From assembly GCA_902618485.1 (NCBI GenBank), contig CACNAR010000003.1, positions 96,268 to 150,726 on the forward strand: 54,459 nucleotides of DNA. The letters are read 5' to 3'. The notes below the pieces were generated by a model. It was not told where the DNA came from. It ran no database searches and saw nothing but the letters and a program-made list of their open reading frames with translations. Position numbers and translations under genes: made by a program. Shown piece by piece: positions 36,678-45,162 of the stretch; the first letter of the stretch is position 1, and each line of letters starts with the position of its first letter. The stretch comes from an uncultured Pelagibacteraceae bacterium (GTDB lineage Bacteria > Pseudomonadota > Alphaproteobacteria > Pelagibacterales > Pelagibacteraceae).

Positions 36678-37625
36678 TTATCTTAAAATATTGTAAAATT
36701 GTGATGTTTTTTTTATTATAAATTTACTTACTAAAGGTGAGTTTTTACCAACAATTTCCATTTCTTTTAATTTACCATTGCAATGTAACGCTAAATTACA
36801 ACCTGCCTTAAAAGTATCAATTGTATTTATTTTAAGACCCTTTTTAAGGCTCTTCATTGATAAATCGTCAGAAATTAAGAGATTTTTAAAACCAATTCTT
36901 TTTCTAATAATATTTATCATTTTTCTAGAATGAGTAACTGTATTGTTTTTATCAATTTGATTAAAAATCAAATGACCAGTCATTGCAAAAAAAGAATTTT
37001 TATTTTTAAAAGCTTTAAAATCATTTTTTAAAAGATATTGAAGCGTTTTATTAATATATGGAGTAGAAAAATGACTATCGACTTTAGCAAGACCATGACC
37101 AGGTATGTGTTTGATAATGGTACCAATTGAATTTTCTTTATAAGTTTGAATACATATATCACCAATTTTAGAGACAATATTAGGATCTCTTGAAAAGGAT
37201 CTGTCACCAATTATTTTACTAGAGCCACTAATTTTAAGATCTAACACTGGAACAGAATTGATGTTTATTCCCAATTCTTTTAATAGATATGATGTTTTAT
37301 CTATAAAAATTTTAAAGTAGATATCAAAATCTTTTTTATTTTTAACATATTTTTTTCCAAAAAAGTCAGAGGTCAAATTCTTAAAAGAGATGATATTTTC
37401 TAATCTACTTACACGTCCACCCTCTTGATCAATCATTATAGGATATTGCTTGTCATTGAAAATATTTCTTATTTTTGAAGTTAGTTTTTTAGTTTGATTT
37501 AAATTCTTGATATTTCTAGTAAATAAAATAACTCCCCATGGTTTATATTTTTTTAAAAAAAGTTGTTCCTTTGAACTAATTTCAGTCGATTTAAGACCAA
37601 CTATAAATGCTCTACGATTATTCAT
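36678..37625 (-). CDS. nagZ: Beta-N-acetylhexosaminidase NagZ
   Basis: Glycoside hydrolase family 3 enzyme that removes GlcNAc from recycled peptidoglycan fragments in the cytoplasm. Motifs: GVILFTRNI near residues 32-40, DQEGGRVSRL near 63-72, the KHIPGHGLAKVDSHFSTP loop near 172-189 that carries the catalytic His-Asp dyad, and ISDDLSMKSL near 251-260 with the nucleophile Asp. The length of 315 residues is typical. It overlaps the 86-aa membrane gene by 8 bp. Confidence 0.95.
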   Translation of the reverse strand: MNNRRAFIVGLKSTEISSKEQLFLKKYKPWGVILFTRNIKNLNQTKKLTSKIRNIFNDKQYPIMIDQEGGRVSRLENIISFKNLTSDFFGKKYVKNKKDFDIYFKIFIDKTSYLLKELGININSVPVLDLKISGSSKIIGDRSFSRDPNIVSKIGDICIQTYKENSIGTIIKHIPGHGLAKVDSHFSTPYINKTLQYLLKNDFKAFKNKNSFFAMTGHLIFNQIDKNNTVTHSRKMINIIRKRIGFKNLLISDDLSMKSLKKGLKINTIDTFKAGCNLALHCNGKLKEMEIVGKNSPLVSKFIIKKTSQFYNILR

Positions 37626-37878
37626 TACTTTCTAACAATTTCCAAAAATTATATTTTTTTTTATTGGATTTGGTCTCTTCAACGTATTCAATTATATTTT
37701 GAGTATCACTTTTTAAAATCGGTAAATTTTTTACATAATTATTTATTTTCGTATCAATATTGTTCAATGATCTATATGACTTCTTTTTGTTTTCATCGGA
37801 AAAATAATATCGAATAGTAAAAAATAAGAACAAAGAAATTAAGACAATAAATACTAAATACTTAATCTCTTTAATCAT
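37618..37878 (-). CDS. Small single-span membrane protein in the usual SPOR gene position (86 aa)
   Basis: One N-terminal helix at about residues 7-24 (YLVFIVLISLFLFFTIRYYF), then a short charged, Lys/Asn-rich extracytoplasmic or cytoplasmic tail with no recognisable domain. In many alphaproteobacteria a SPOR-domain protein lies between argS and nagZ; this one has the anchor but no room for a 70-residue SPOR fold. It could be a reduced relative or an unrelated replacement. It overlaps argS by 1 bp and nagZ by 8 bp. Confidence 0.7.
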   Translation of the reverse strand: MIKEIKYLVFIVLISLFLFFTIRYYFSDENKKKSYRSLNNIDTKINNYVKNLPILKSDTQNIIEYVEETKSNKKKYNFWKLLESNE

Positions 37879-39611
37879 TACATTTTTTCTGGTGTTGAAA
37901 CACCAATAATATTCATACCTGATTTAATTACGTTGGAAATAACTTTAAGAAAAATCAATTTATCATTATCGATTTTTTTTTGTTCATTAATAAATCGTTT
38001 ATCTGGATTATCTTTTCCTAAATTCCAATAAGAATGAAATAGTGATGATAAATCATAAAGATAAACAGCTACTCTATGTGGCTCCAATCTATTACATGAT
38101 ATATCAATACATTTTGGCCATTCAGCTATTTTTTTTAAAATCTGGATTTCATCATTTGAATATCTAAAATCATAACTATCAATATTTAATTCAGAACTTA
38201 AATCTTTATTTAAATGTCTAAATACAGAAGCTATTCTTGCATAAGCATATTGTACATAATAAAGAGGATTTTCTTTTGACTTCTCCACAACATTGTCAAA
38301 ATCAAAATCTAATTCCACATCACTACTTCTATTTAGCATTATAAATCTAGTAGCATCTTTACCAACTTCACTAATCAGGTCATCCACAGTAATATAGTTA
38401 CCTTTTCTTTTTGACATTTTAAAAGGTTTTTTATTTTTTATAAGTTTTACTAGTTGGCTTACTTTACAAATTAATTTGATCTTTGAATTAGATAATGCAT
38501 CAACAGAAGATGAAATTCTTTTTATATAACCAGCATGATCAGCACCTAAAATATTTATTAAACAATCAAAATTTCTGTCTAATTTATTTTTATGATAAGC
38601 TACGTCACTTGCAAAATAAGTCCATGAGCCATCACTTTTTTGTAATGCTCTATCTTTATCATCACCAAAATCAGTTGATTTAAAAAGAAGCTGCTCTCTC
38701 TCCTCCCAATTATTTTTATCCTCTCCGATTGGTGCTTTAATCTTTCCTTTATAAACAAAATTATTCTCTTCAAGTGTTTGAACAACTTTTTCCACTTCTT
38801 TATTGGAAACCAATTTTTTCTCACTGACAAAACTATCATGATTAATTCCAAGACTATTAAGATTTTTTTTAATTAGATTTAATGCCTCTTCAATTGAAAG
38901 AATAGTTAGATTTTCAGAAATACTCTCAAAATTTTCAAAGTTTAGATCTTTATTTGATTTTATAATATTTTGAGCAAAATCTTTTATATAATCGCCTGGA
39001 TATAAGCTTTCATCATTAGACGGGAAGTTCTCCTTAAATTTTATCTCTCTAATTCTAAAATATACTGATTTTGTAAAATTAATTATTTGATTACCATAAT
39101 CATTTACATAGTATTCCTTTGTAACTTTATGATTGTTGTAATTTAACAAATTTGCCGTTACATCACCTAAAATAGCACCTCGACAATGACCTACGTGTAA
39201 TGGTCCAGTCGGATTGGCAGATACAAATTCTACTAAATAATTTATTTTTTTTTCTTTTTTATTTACACCAAAACTTTTGTGATTTTCGATTACGTCTTTT
39301 ATAAAATTTGTCCAAAATATTGGTTTAAATTTAATATTAATAAAACCAGGCTTTGCAATCGATATTCTTTCGATTTGCTTATCATTATCACTTAAAATTG
39401 GAGATAAAATTTCAGCAATATCATTAGGTGTCTTCTTATTAATCTTTGCTAAGAACATTGCTACATTTGTTGAGATATCACTATCAAACTTGACTGGTGG
39501 AATTTCAGCGGTAATTCCTTCCAAATTTTGAGGCAAAATAATCTTATTTTGTTTAGACAAATCTTTAAGAATGTCTTTTATCTTAATTAGATATAAATCA
39601 AAAATATTCAT
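37878..39611 (-). CDS. argS: Arginyl-tRNA synthetase
   Basis: Class I synthetase charging tRNA-Arg. The HIGH motif reads HVGHCRG near residues 138-144 after NPTGPL; the KMSKS-like loop reads KMSKRKGN near 397-404. The N-terminal Add-1 domain and the C-terminal anticodon-binding helices (YAYARIASVFRHL near 452-464) are present. The length of 577 residues is standard. It overlaps the dGTPase-like gene by 4 bp. Confidence 0.97.
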   Translation of the reverse strand: MNIFDLYLIKIKDILKDLSKQNKIILPQNLEGITAEIPPVKFDSDISTNVAMFLAKINKKTPNDIAEILSPILSDNDKQIERISIAKPGFINIKFKPIFWTNFIKDVIENHKSFGVNKKEKKINYLVEFVSANPTGPLHVGHCRGAILGDVTANLLNYNNHKVTKEYYVNDYGNQIINFTKSVYFRIREIKFKENFPSNDESLYPGDYIKDFAQNIIKSNKDLNFENFESISENLTILSIEEALNLIKKNLNSLGINHDSFVSEKKLVSNKEVEKVVQTLEENNFVYKGKIKAPIGEDKNNWEEREQLLFKSTDFGDDKDRALQKSDGSWTYFASDVAYHKNKLDRNFDCLINILGADHAGYIKRISSSVDALSNSKIKLICKVSQLVKLIKNKKPFKMSKRKGNYITVDDLISEVGKDATRFIMLNRSSDVELDFDFDNVVEKSKENPLYYVQYAYARIASVFRHLNKDLSSELNIDSYDFRYSNDEIQILKKIAEWPKCIDISCNRLEPHRVAVYLYDLSSLFHSYWNLGKDNPDKRFINEQKKIDNDKLIFLKVISNVIKSGMNIIGVSTPEKM

Positions 39612-40726
39612 TTTAAATCTTTATATAAATTAATAGCATATCTATCAGTCATCCCAGATATAAAATCAGAAATTGCTCTAAACTTATCAATAGAAAGCTC
39701 TTTTCTTGAAATAAATTTTTTGGGATTTTTTGTAATCATTTCAAAAAGTTTTTTTATAATATATTTTCCTCTATTATTTTTTTTCAAAACATTTTTGTTA
39801 TTGTACATTTTTGATTTTAGGAAAAATCTAATCTCATAATCCGAATTCTTTATTTTGTCAGAAAAATCTACGGTTAAATCTTTTGTTTTCTTTATATCTT
39901 TAGACTCTTTAATTCTATTTTTTTTTAAATTTTTTAAAGTATTAGATATTAAATCTTTTATCATTATATCAATTGAATCTCTTATGATCTGATATACTGC
40001 GATATCATAGTTATATCTATTTATTTTTCTTTTATATTTTTTATAAATGTTTTTAAAAAAATCTATTTCAACTAACTCCTCAATTGAAAATAAATTAGCC
40101 TTAAGTCCATCTTGTATGTCATGATTATTATAAGCAATATCGTCTGAAATAGCTGCAATTTGAGCTTCTAATGGTGGATATGTTTTAAAATTGATTAAAT
40201 TCTTAAATTTTTTTATTCCTATCAAATTATTTAGTAAATTTAAGTCCTCCACTGGCCCATTGTGTTTTAAAAGACCCTCCAAAGTCTCAATTGATAAATT
40301 TAGGCCATTAAATTTCATATATTTATTTTCTAAAAACATCACAATTCTTAATGTTTGCAAATTATGATCAAACCCACCATGATCAGCCATGCATTCATTT
40401 AAAGACTCCTCACCTGCATGACCAAACGGAGTATGGCCTAAGTCATGCGCCAAACTTAAGGTCTCTGTTAGATCTTCATTTAAATTAAAATAACGTGCTA
40501 TAGACCTTGCAATTTGAGATACTTCCATTGAATGAGTTATACGAGTTCGATAATGATCACCCTCTGTATTTACAAACACTTGAGTCTTATGTTTTAATCT
40601 TCTAAACGAAGCGCTATGTATAATTCTGTCTCTATCCCTTTGAAATGGAGATCTATATTTTGAGGGTGTTTCGTAAAATATTCTACCCTTACTTTTGAAT
40701 AATCCTAGCTTTGAGTAATTTTTCAT
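39608..40726 (-). CDS. dgt: dGTP triphosphohydrolase-like HD-domain protein
   Basis: HD-superfamily enzyme of the Dgt-like type that removes triphosphate from deoxynucleotides and so tunes dNTP pools. The opening YRSPFQRDRDRIIHSASFRRLKHKTQVF near residues 22-49, HSMEVSQIARSIAR near 65-78 and the HD pair in LAHDLGHTPFGHAGE near 92-106 are family signatures. IAAISDDIAYNNHDIQDGL near 190-208 supplies another metal ligand. The length of 372 fits the short class. First gene of the argS-nagZ-scp-tat run, and back to back with the Fe-S carrier. Confidence 0.94.
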   Translation of the reverse strand: MKNYSKLGLFKSKGRIFYETPSKYRSPFQRDRDRIIHSASFRRLKHKTQVFVNTEGDHYRTRITHSMEVSQIARSIARYFNLNEDLTETLSLAHDLGHTPFGHAGEESLNECMADHGGFDHNLQTLRIVMFLENKYMKFNGLNLSIETLEGLLKHNGPVEDLNLLNNLIGIKKFKNLINFKTYPPLEAQIAAISDDIAYNNHDIQDGLKANLFSIEELVEIDFFKNIYKKYKRKINRYNYDIAVYQIIRDSIDIMIKDLISNTLKNLKKNRIKESKDIKKTKDLTVDFSDKIKNSDYEIRFFLKSKMYNNKNVLKKNNRGKYIIKKLFEMITKNPKKFISRKELSIDKFRAISDFISGMTDRYAINLYKDLK

Positions 40727-40776
40727 CCTTTAAAATATAATTTTAAGTATTATATTAGTAATATCAGTGATCAATT

Positions 40777-41094
40777 ATGATTAAAGAAATTAAATTTACC
40801 GATAAAGCACTAAAACAGATCAATGTTCTTTTATCTAAAAAAGATAAAGGCTCTTTTTTTAGAATCGCTATCAAGGGTGGTGGATGCTCAGGTTTTCAAT
40901 ACGAATTTACTTTTGACAAACAAAAAAATGATGATGATTTAAATTATCAAAATATTTTAATTGATAAAACTTCAGCAGATTTACTCAAGGGATCTGAAAT
41001 TGATTATGTCTCTGAATTAATTGGTGAGCAATTTAAGATAAATAATCCACAAACAAAGTCATCTTGTGGTTGTGGTGTCTCCTTTTCACTTTAA
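40777..41094 (+). CDS. erpA: A-type iron-sulfur carrier (ErpA/IscA-like)
   Basis: Carries and delivers Fe-S clusters to apoproteins. The three invariant cysteines are present: GGGCSGFQYEF near residues 33-43 and the C-terminal SSCGCGVSF near 97-105. The length of 105 residues is typical. In alphaproteobacteria this gene often lies next to dgt and xthA, as here (50 bp from dgt on the other strand and one base shared with xthA). ErpA versus IscA cannot be settled from sequence alone; the context favours ErpA. Confidence 0.93.
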   Translation: MIKEIKFTDKALKQINVLLSKKDKGSFFRIAIKGGGCSGFQYEFTFDKQKNDDDLNYQNILIDKTSADLLKGSEIDYVSELIGEQFKINNPQTKSSCGCGVSFSL

Positions 41095-41870
41095 TGATAA
41101 TCTCATCATGGAATGTAAATTCTGTTAGAGCTAGAATTGAAAATATAAAAAGTTATCTACTGAAATATAAGCCTGATATCTTGATGATGCAGGAAATCAA
41201 AACCGAGGACTTAAATTTTCCGTATGATGATTTTTCATCTATGGATTATGAAAGCCATGTATTTGGTCAAAAAAGTTATAATGGCGTAGCAATTATTTCG
41301 AAAGGAAAATTGAAGAATATTAGAAAAGACCTAATTAAAGATAAATTAAAACAATCAAGAATAATTTCTGCTGAAATTGAATATAAAAAAAAAAATATTC
41401 AATTAATCAATATTTACACTCCTAATGGTAATCCAGTTGACACTGAAAAGTATGATTATAAAAAAAAATGGCTCAATGACTTAATTAAGCAATTAAAAAA
41501 TTTAAGTAAAAAAAATCAAAATATTATTCTGGCCGGGGATTTTAATATAATACCGTCAGCGGAAGATGTCTATAATCCAAAAAGTTTTGAAGATGATGCC
41601 TTATTTAGATTGGAAATTAGAAAAAAATTGAGAGAAATGATTAATCTAGGTTTTAATGATGTCTATAGACATTTTTATGATACCAAAGAAGGTTATACTT
41701 TTTGGGATTATATGAGAGGCGCTTGGAAAAAAAATAACGGAATGAGAATAGACCATTTTTTAGTCTCAAATTCTCTAATAGACAACATTAAAAGTATCAA
41801 TATTAATAAAGACCCTAGAGGACGAGAAAAGCCATCAGACCACACTCCTGTAGAAATAACTTTAGCTTAA
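41094..41870 (+). CDS. xthA: Exodeoxyribonuclease III
   Basis: AP endonuclease and 3'-exonuclease of base excision repair. Start chosen at the ATG at 41094 (MIISSWNVNSVRAR), which overlaps the previous stop by one base; an upstream in-frame ATG at 41064 would add ten residues that merely read the other gene's frame. Motifs: WNVNSVRAR near 6-14, the metal Glu in LMMQEIKTED near 31-40, AGDFNIIP near 145-152, and SDHTPVEI near 248-255 with the catalytic His. The length of 258 residues is typical. Confidence 0.96.
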   Translation: MIISSWNVNSVRARIENIKSYLLKYKPDILMMQEIKTEDLNFPYDDFSSMDYESHVFGQKSYNGVAIISKGKLKNIRKDLIKDKLKQSRIISAEIEYKKKNIQLINIYTPNGNPVDTEKYDYKKKWLNDLIKQLKNLSKKNQNIILAGDFNIIPSAEDVYNPKSFEDDALFRLEIRKKLREMINLGFNDVYRHFYDTKEGYTFWDYMRGAWKKNNGMRIDHFLVSNSLIDNIKSININKDPRGREKPSDHTPVEITLA

Positions 41871-42844
41871 CAACCTTTAAATGATTTTGACATGTTGCCA
41901 ATCAAATCAAAATATAAATTTTTTCCTGGATCAAGTGTAGCTCCTAATGGATCGATTACACCTGTTGCAACATTAGTATCTTTTGCTACAGCTTTAATTA
42001 TATCAGGATTAAATTGAGGTTCAGAAAATATACAACTCACTTTATCATGCTCGATAACTTCTCTAATTTCAGCTAATTGTTCAGCACCAGGCATAACGTC
42101 TGTATTTACTGTAAATGCTCCAAGAATATTTATACCAAATCTTTTTTCAAAGTATTGATAAGCATCATGAAAGACTACTGATTTAAAATCTTTGTTTAAT
42201 TCAGACTTAACTTTTTTTGTTAATTTATCTAAATCATTATGTGCTTTCTTTAAATTTGCTTTATATGTAGAAGCATTTTTCTGATCTTTTTCTATCAGAT
42301 GTTCAGCCATCTCACTTAAAATTATTTTTGCGTTCATAGGGTCCAGCCAAATATGTGGATCGAATTCGCCATGAGCGTGTTCATCATGTCCATGATCATC
42401 ATCTTTATCTTTGTGACCATGTTCATCTTCTTTATGGCCATGATCATCATCTTTATCTTTGTGACCATGTTCATCAAAAATATTTCTTTCTCTAAATTTA
42501 AGTTTAGTTAAACCTTTTATTTCCATTAATTCAATTTTTTCAGCATCTTTCGCAATTGTTTTTAATGGTTTTTCCAAGAAATTTTCTATGTCCTCTCCTA
42601 CCCAAAATATAATATCTGCATTTTGAATCATTTTTGCATGTGATGGTTTTAGAGCAAACCCATGAGGTGAAGCATAACCATCAACGATTAAATCTGGTTT
42701 ACCAACACCATCCATTAGATAACTTGCAAGAGAATGGATTGGTTTAATTGTTGCGACTACTTTAATTTCAGCGTTTGCTGGTACAAAAATTGTTAAGAAT
42801 GATAATATTGATAGAATTAATGGTAATTTCTTTATGTTTTTCAT
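41867..42844 (-). CDS. znuA: Zinc ABC transporter, periplasmic zinc-binding protein ZnuA
   Basis: Captures zinc in the periplasm for ZnuBC. Start chosen at the ATG ending at 42844, which gives a clean signal peptide (MKNIKKLPLILSILSFLTIF, ends ANA); an in-frame frame upstream would run through the operator. Zinc ligands: His in ATIKPIHSLASY near 33-44 and the DPHIWLDP loop after the His-rich segment, then HDAYQYF, and a C-terminal Cys pair (KVSCIF and FKGC). A His/Asp loop at about 110-155 contains a duplicated 16-residue unit. The length of 325 residues fits. Confidence 0.95.
   Translation of the reverse strand: MKNIKKLPLILSILSFLTIFVPANAEIKVVATIKPIHSLASYLMDGVGKPDLIVDGYASPHGFALKPSHAKMIQNADIIFWVGEDIENFLEKPLKTIAKDAEKIELMEIKGLTKLKFRERNIFDEHGHKDKDDDHGHKEDEHGHKDKDDDHGHDEHAHGEFDPHIWLDPMNAKIILSEMAEHLIEKDQKNASTYKANLKKAHNDLDKLTKKVKSELNKDFKSVVFHDAYQYFEKRFGINILGAFTVNTDVMPGAEQLAEIREVIEHDKVSCIFSEPQFNPDIIKAVAKDTNVATGVIDPLGATLDPGKNLYFDLIGNMSKSFKGC
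42390..42475 (-). repeat. 48-bp tandem repeat coding the ZnuA His-rich loop
   Basis: A 38-bp stretch at 42390-42427 recurs identically at 42438-42475, 48 bp apart, so the period is 16 codons in frame. Each copy encodes DEHGHKDKDDDHGH followed by two variable residues. The identity at DNA level points to a recent duplication, and copy number may vary among strains. Confidence 0.9.
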
Positions 42845-42862
42845 ATGTTGTATATTTGAATT

Positions 42863-42875
42863 GTTATAATATAAC
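42863..42875. promoter_or_regulatory. Zur-like operator 1
   Basis: The sequence GTTATAATATAAC is an almost perfect palindrome and equals the core of the published Zur-box pattern of proteobacteria. It lies in the 70-bp gap between the divergent znuA and znuC starts and overlaps a TATAAT-like -10 element at 42865-42870, so a bound Zur would block transcription. Functional role is inferred. Confidence 0.8.
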
Positions 42876-42880
42876 ACTAT

Positions 42881-42893
42881 GTAATAATATAAC
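42881..42893. promoter_or_regulatory. Zur-like operator 2
   Basis: GTAATAATATAAC differs by one base from the first site and begins 18 bp after it. Two sites one and three-quarter helical turns apart could place Zur dimers side by side and control both divergent promoters. Placement 22 bp before the znuC ATG supports an operator. Confidence 0.7.
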
Positions 42894-42914
42894 ACTTATT
42901 AGTCAAGAAATAAA

Positions 42915-43661
42915 ATGAGCACTGATCAAAATATATTGGTAAAATTAAATGATGCTGGTTTACAGTTAAACAACAAATGGTTAGTAAAAGGAGTCTCTCT
43001 ACAAGTTGAAAAAGGTAAAATAGTTACTCTCATAGGCCCAAATGGATCAGGAAAAAGCACAACAGCTAAAATTGCTCTAGGTATTTACAAAAAGATTGAT
43101 GGTTCAGTTAAAAAATACACCAATAAAGTTGGATATGTTCCACAGAAAATTTCAATTGATTGGACGTTACCGCTAAGAGTTAATGATTTCATGATGTTAA
43201 CAGAAAGTCTTAATAAAGAAACAATAGATGAAGCTCTATCTTTAACTGGTGTCATTCATCTGAAAGACAAGAATTTGGGAGATTTATCAGGTGGTGAATT
43301 TCAAAGAGTACTACTTGCTAGAGCCATATCAAAAAAACCTGATCTATTAGTACTTGATGAACCAGTACAAGGAGTAGATTTTACTGGTGAAATAGCTTTA
43401 TACGAACTAATTAAGAAAATTTCTGATGAATTAAGTTGTGGGATCTTATTAATTTCACACGACTTACATACAGTTATGAGTGCAACAGACCATGTTGTTT
43501 GTCTAAACGGCCATGTTTGTTGCTCAGGATCTCCAATGGATGTTGCAAAAAACAATGAGTATAAAGCCTTATTTGGAGAACAAGCTTCTCAAATATTATC
43601 TAGATATCAGCATAAGCACGACCATATTCATACAGATGAAGGTGAAATTAAAAAAAATTAG
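42915..43661 (+). CDS. znuC: Zinc ABC transporter, ATP-binding protein ZnuC
   Basis: ATPase that powers zinc uptake through ZnuB. Walker A is GPNGSGKST near residues 40-48, the signature is LSGGEFQRV near 122-130, Walker B is LLVLDEP near 142-148 and the switch His is in LLISHDLHT near 176-184. The C-terminus carries YQHKHDHIHTDEGE, a His-rich tail that may bind zinc. The length of 248 residues is normal. It ends exactly where znuB begins. Confidence 0.96.
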   Translation: MSTDQNILVKLNDAGLQLNNKWLVKGVSLQVEKGKIVTLIGPNGSGKSTTAKIALGIYKKIDGSVKKYTNKVGYVPQKISIDWTLPLRVNDFMMLTESLNKETIDEALSLTGVIHLKDKNLGDLSGGEFQRVLLARAISKKPDLLVLDEPVQGVDFTGEIALYELIKKISDELSCGILLISHDLHTVMSATDHVVCLNGHVCCSGSPMDVAKNNEYKALFGEQASQILSRYQHKHDHIHTDEGEIKKN

Positions 43662-44465
43662 ATGTTTGATGATTTTTTTATAAGAGCTTTGGTAGCTGGA
43701 ATTGGAGTTGCTTTTGTAACAGGACCTCTTGGTTGCTTTGTCATATGGAGAAGATTATCTTATTTTGGTGACACCTTAGCTCACTCTGCTCTATTGGGAG
43801 TGACATTAGCTTTTACTATGGAATTTAATATTGCTATTTCAGTATTTGTTATTTCCTCAATGATAGCTTTAATTTTGATTCAACTTCAAAAAAAAACGAA
43901 TTTACCAGGTGATGCTTTGTTGGGTCTTCTAGCTCATTCATCTCTAGCAGTTGGACTTGTTGTGATTGGTTTTTTAACATTCATTAGATTTGATATTATG
44001 GGATTGCTATTTGGAGATATTTTAGCAGTTTCAGTTAATGATTTGTTGATCATATGGATTGGAGGAGCATTTATCTTATTAACTCTGAAATTTATTTGGA
44101 AACCTTTATTCGCTTCAACAGTAAATTATGAACTAGCGGAGGCAGAAGGATTAAATCCGGATAGAGCTAAAGCTATATTTACAATTTTAATGGCAGCAAT
44201 CATTGCTATTTCAATTAAAATGGTTGGATTGTTGTTAATCACTGGGATGTTAATTATCCCTGCTGCAATGGCCAGAAATTTATCATCAAGTCCTCAAGGT
44301 ATGGTTATCTATTCAATTATAGGAGGATTGTTATCTGTAATTATAGGATTATTAACATCTTTAGAGTTTAATACTTCTTCGGGTCCATCAATTATAACGG
44401 CAGCTTTATTATTATTCATACTTTCATTATTTAAAATAAAACAATCTATTAAATTGAAAAATTAA
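43662..44465 (+). CDS. znuB: Zinc ABC transporter, permease ZnuB
   Basis: Integral membrane channel of the zinc importer, of the ABC-3 type. Hydrophobic helices run throughout, with GPLGCFVIWRRLSYFGDTLAHSALLGVTLAF near residues 21-51 and the PGDALLGLLAHSSLAVGLV segment near 83-100 as family landmarks, and AEGLNPDRAKAIFTILMAA near 156-174. The length of 267 residues fits. It abuts znuC, and zur begins 15 bp further on. Confidence 0.96.
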   Translation: MFDDFFIRALVAGIGVAFVTGPLGCFVIWRRLSYFGDTLAHSALLGVTLAFTMEFNIAISVFVISSMIALILIQLQKKTNLPGDALLGLLAHSSLAVGLVVIGFLTFIRFDIMGLLFGDILAVSVNDLLIIWIGGAFILLTLKFIWKPLFASTVNYELAEAEGLNPDRAKAIFTILMAAIIAISIKMVGLLLITGMLIIPAAMARNLSSSPQGMVIYSIIGGLLSVIIGLLTSLEFNTSSGPSIITAALLLFILSLFKIKQSIKLKN

Positions 44466-44480
44466 TGAGGAATCTGTAAA

Positions 44481-44882
44481 ATGAAAACAATGCATAAAGA
44501 ACATACTCTCACAAAAAATCAGCAAATTATTTTTGATTTAATTGATAAATCTCCTGAACCAATGAAAGCTTATTCAATCCTTTTTAATGTTCAAAAAAAA
44601 GGTATTAAAGCTCCGTTACAAGTTTATAGAGCATTAGATAAGTTAGTTGAAATAGGAAAAATTCATAAAATTGAAAGTCGAAATGCCTTTATTGCATGTC
44701 ATAATTCAAGCTGCCAGGTATCAAAAGCTACTGCATTTTCAATCTGTGAGATTTGTGAGAAGATAACAGAAATCAGCAGTGCAAGTCTCTCTAAATACTT
44801 AGCTAACTTCAAAGACAAAGATGGTATGAAATATAGTAAATACAATCTTGAGTTTTTTGGATTATGTAAAAAGTGTAGATAA
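44481..44882 (+). CDS. zur: Zinc uptake regulator Zur (Fur family)
   Basis: Fur-family repressor that binds DNA when loaded with zinc. The winged helix occupies about residues 10-75 (QIIFDLIDKSPEPMKAYSILFNV, then PLQVYRALDKLVEIGKIHKIE). FIACHNSSCQ near 71-80 supplies a regulatory-site His and Cys, and two structural pairs CEICEK near 92-97 and CKKC near the C-terminus hold the structural zinc. The length of 133 residues is typical. It lies behind znuCB and presumably represses them through the two palindromes upstream. Confidence 0.92.
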   Translation: MKTMHKEHTLTKNQQIIFDLIDKSPEPMKAYSILFNVQKKGIKAPLQVYRALDKLVEIGKIHKIESRNAFIACHNSSCQVSKATAFSICEICEKITEISSASLSKYLANFKDKDGMKYSKYNLEFFGLCKKCR

Positions 44883-44940
44883 TCCTTTATTTTAATAAAT
44901 TCTTAACATAACTGAAATAATAATAACGAAAGGAAATTTT

Positions 44941-45162
44941 ATGTTTATAAAAAAATATCTAAAGTGGATCAGTACGTTTCTAGTTTTAGTGGGAATACTT
45001 CTTACAAATTTAAATATATATCCATTAAATATATATTTTCATGGATTGGGAGTTGTTGGATGGACCATTGCTGGATTTATTAGCAAAGATAAAGCAATCT
45101 TAACAAACTTTGGATTACAAATTCCATTGTTTGTAATTGGTATTTATAAAGTTATTTTTTAA
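44941..45162 (+). CDS. Small membrane protein (73 aa), unknown function
   Basis: Three hydrophobic segments, at about residues 8-27 (WISTFLVLVGILLTNLNIYP), 34-50 (GLGVVGWTIAGFISK) and 55-73 (LTNFGLQIPLFVIGIYKVIF), with very short charged ends. I do not recognise the family. An AAAGGAA Shine-Dalgarno-like stretch lies before the ATG. The stop touches the ArsC start directly, so it probably belongs to the same transcription unit as the arsenate reductase and the aquaporin-like channel. Confidence 0.75.
   Translation: MFIKKYLKWISTFLVLVGILLTNLNIYPLNIYFHGLGVVGWTIAGFISKDKAILTNFGLQIPLFVIGIYKVIF

Noticed and set aside
41064..41093. Earlier ATG for xthA
   Set aside because: The ten extra residues read over the Cys-rich end of the Fe-S carrier gene; exonuclease III begins at the next ATG (41094).
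42845..42895. Upstream extension of ZnuA
   Set aside because: It would run through both Zur-like operators and place 17 residues before an otherwise good signal peptide.
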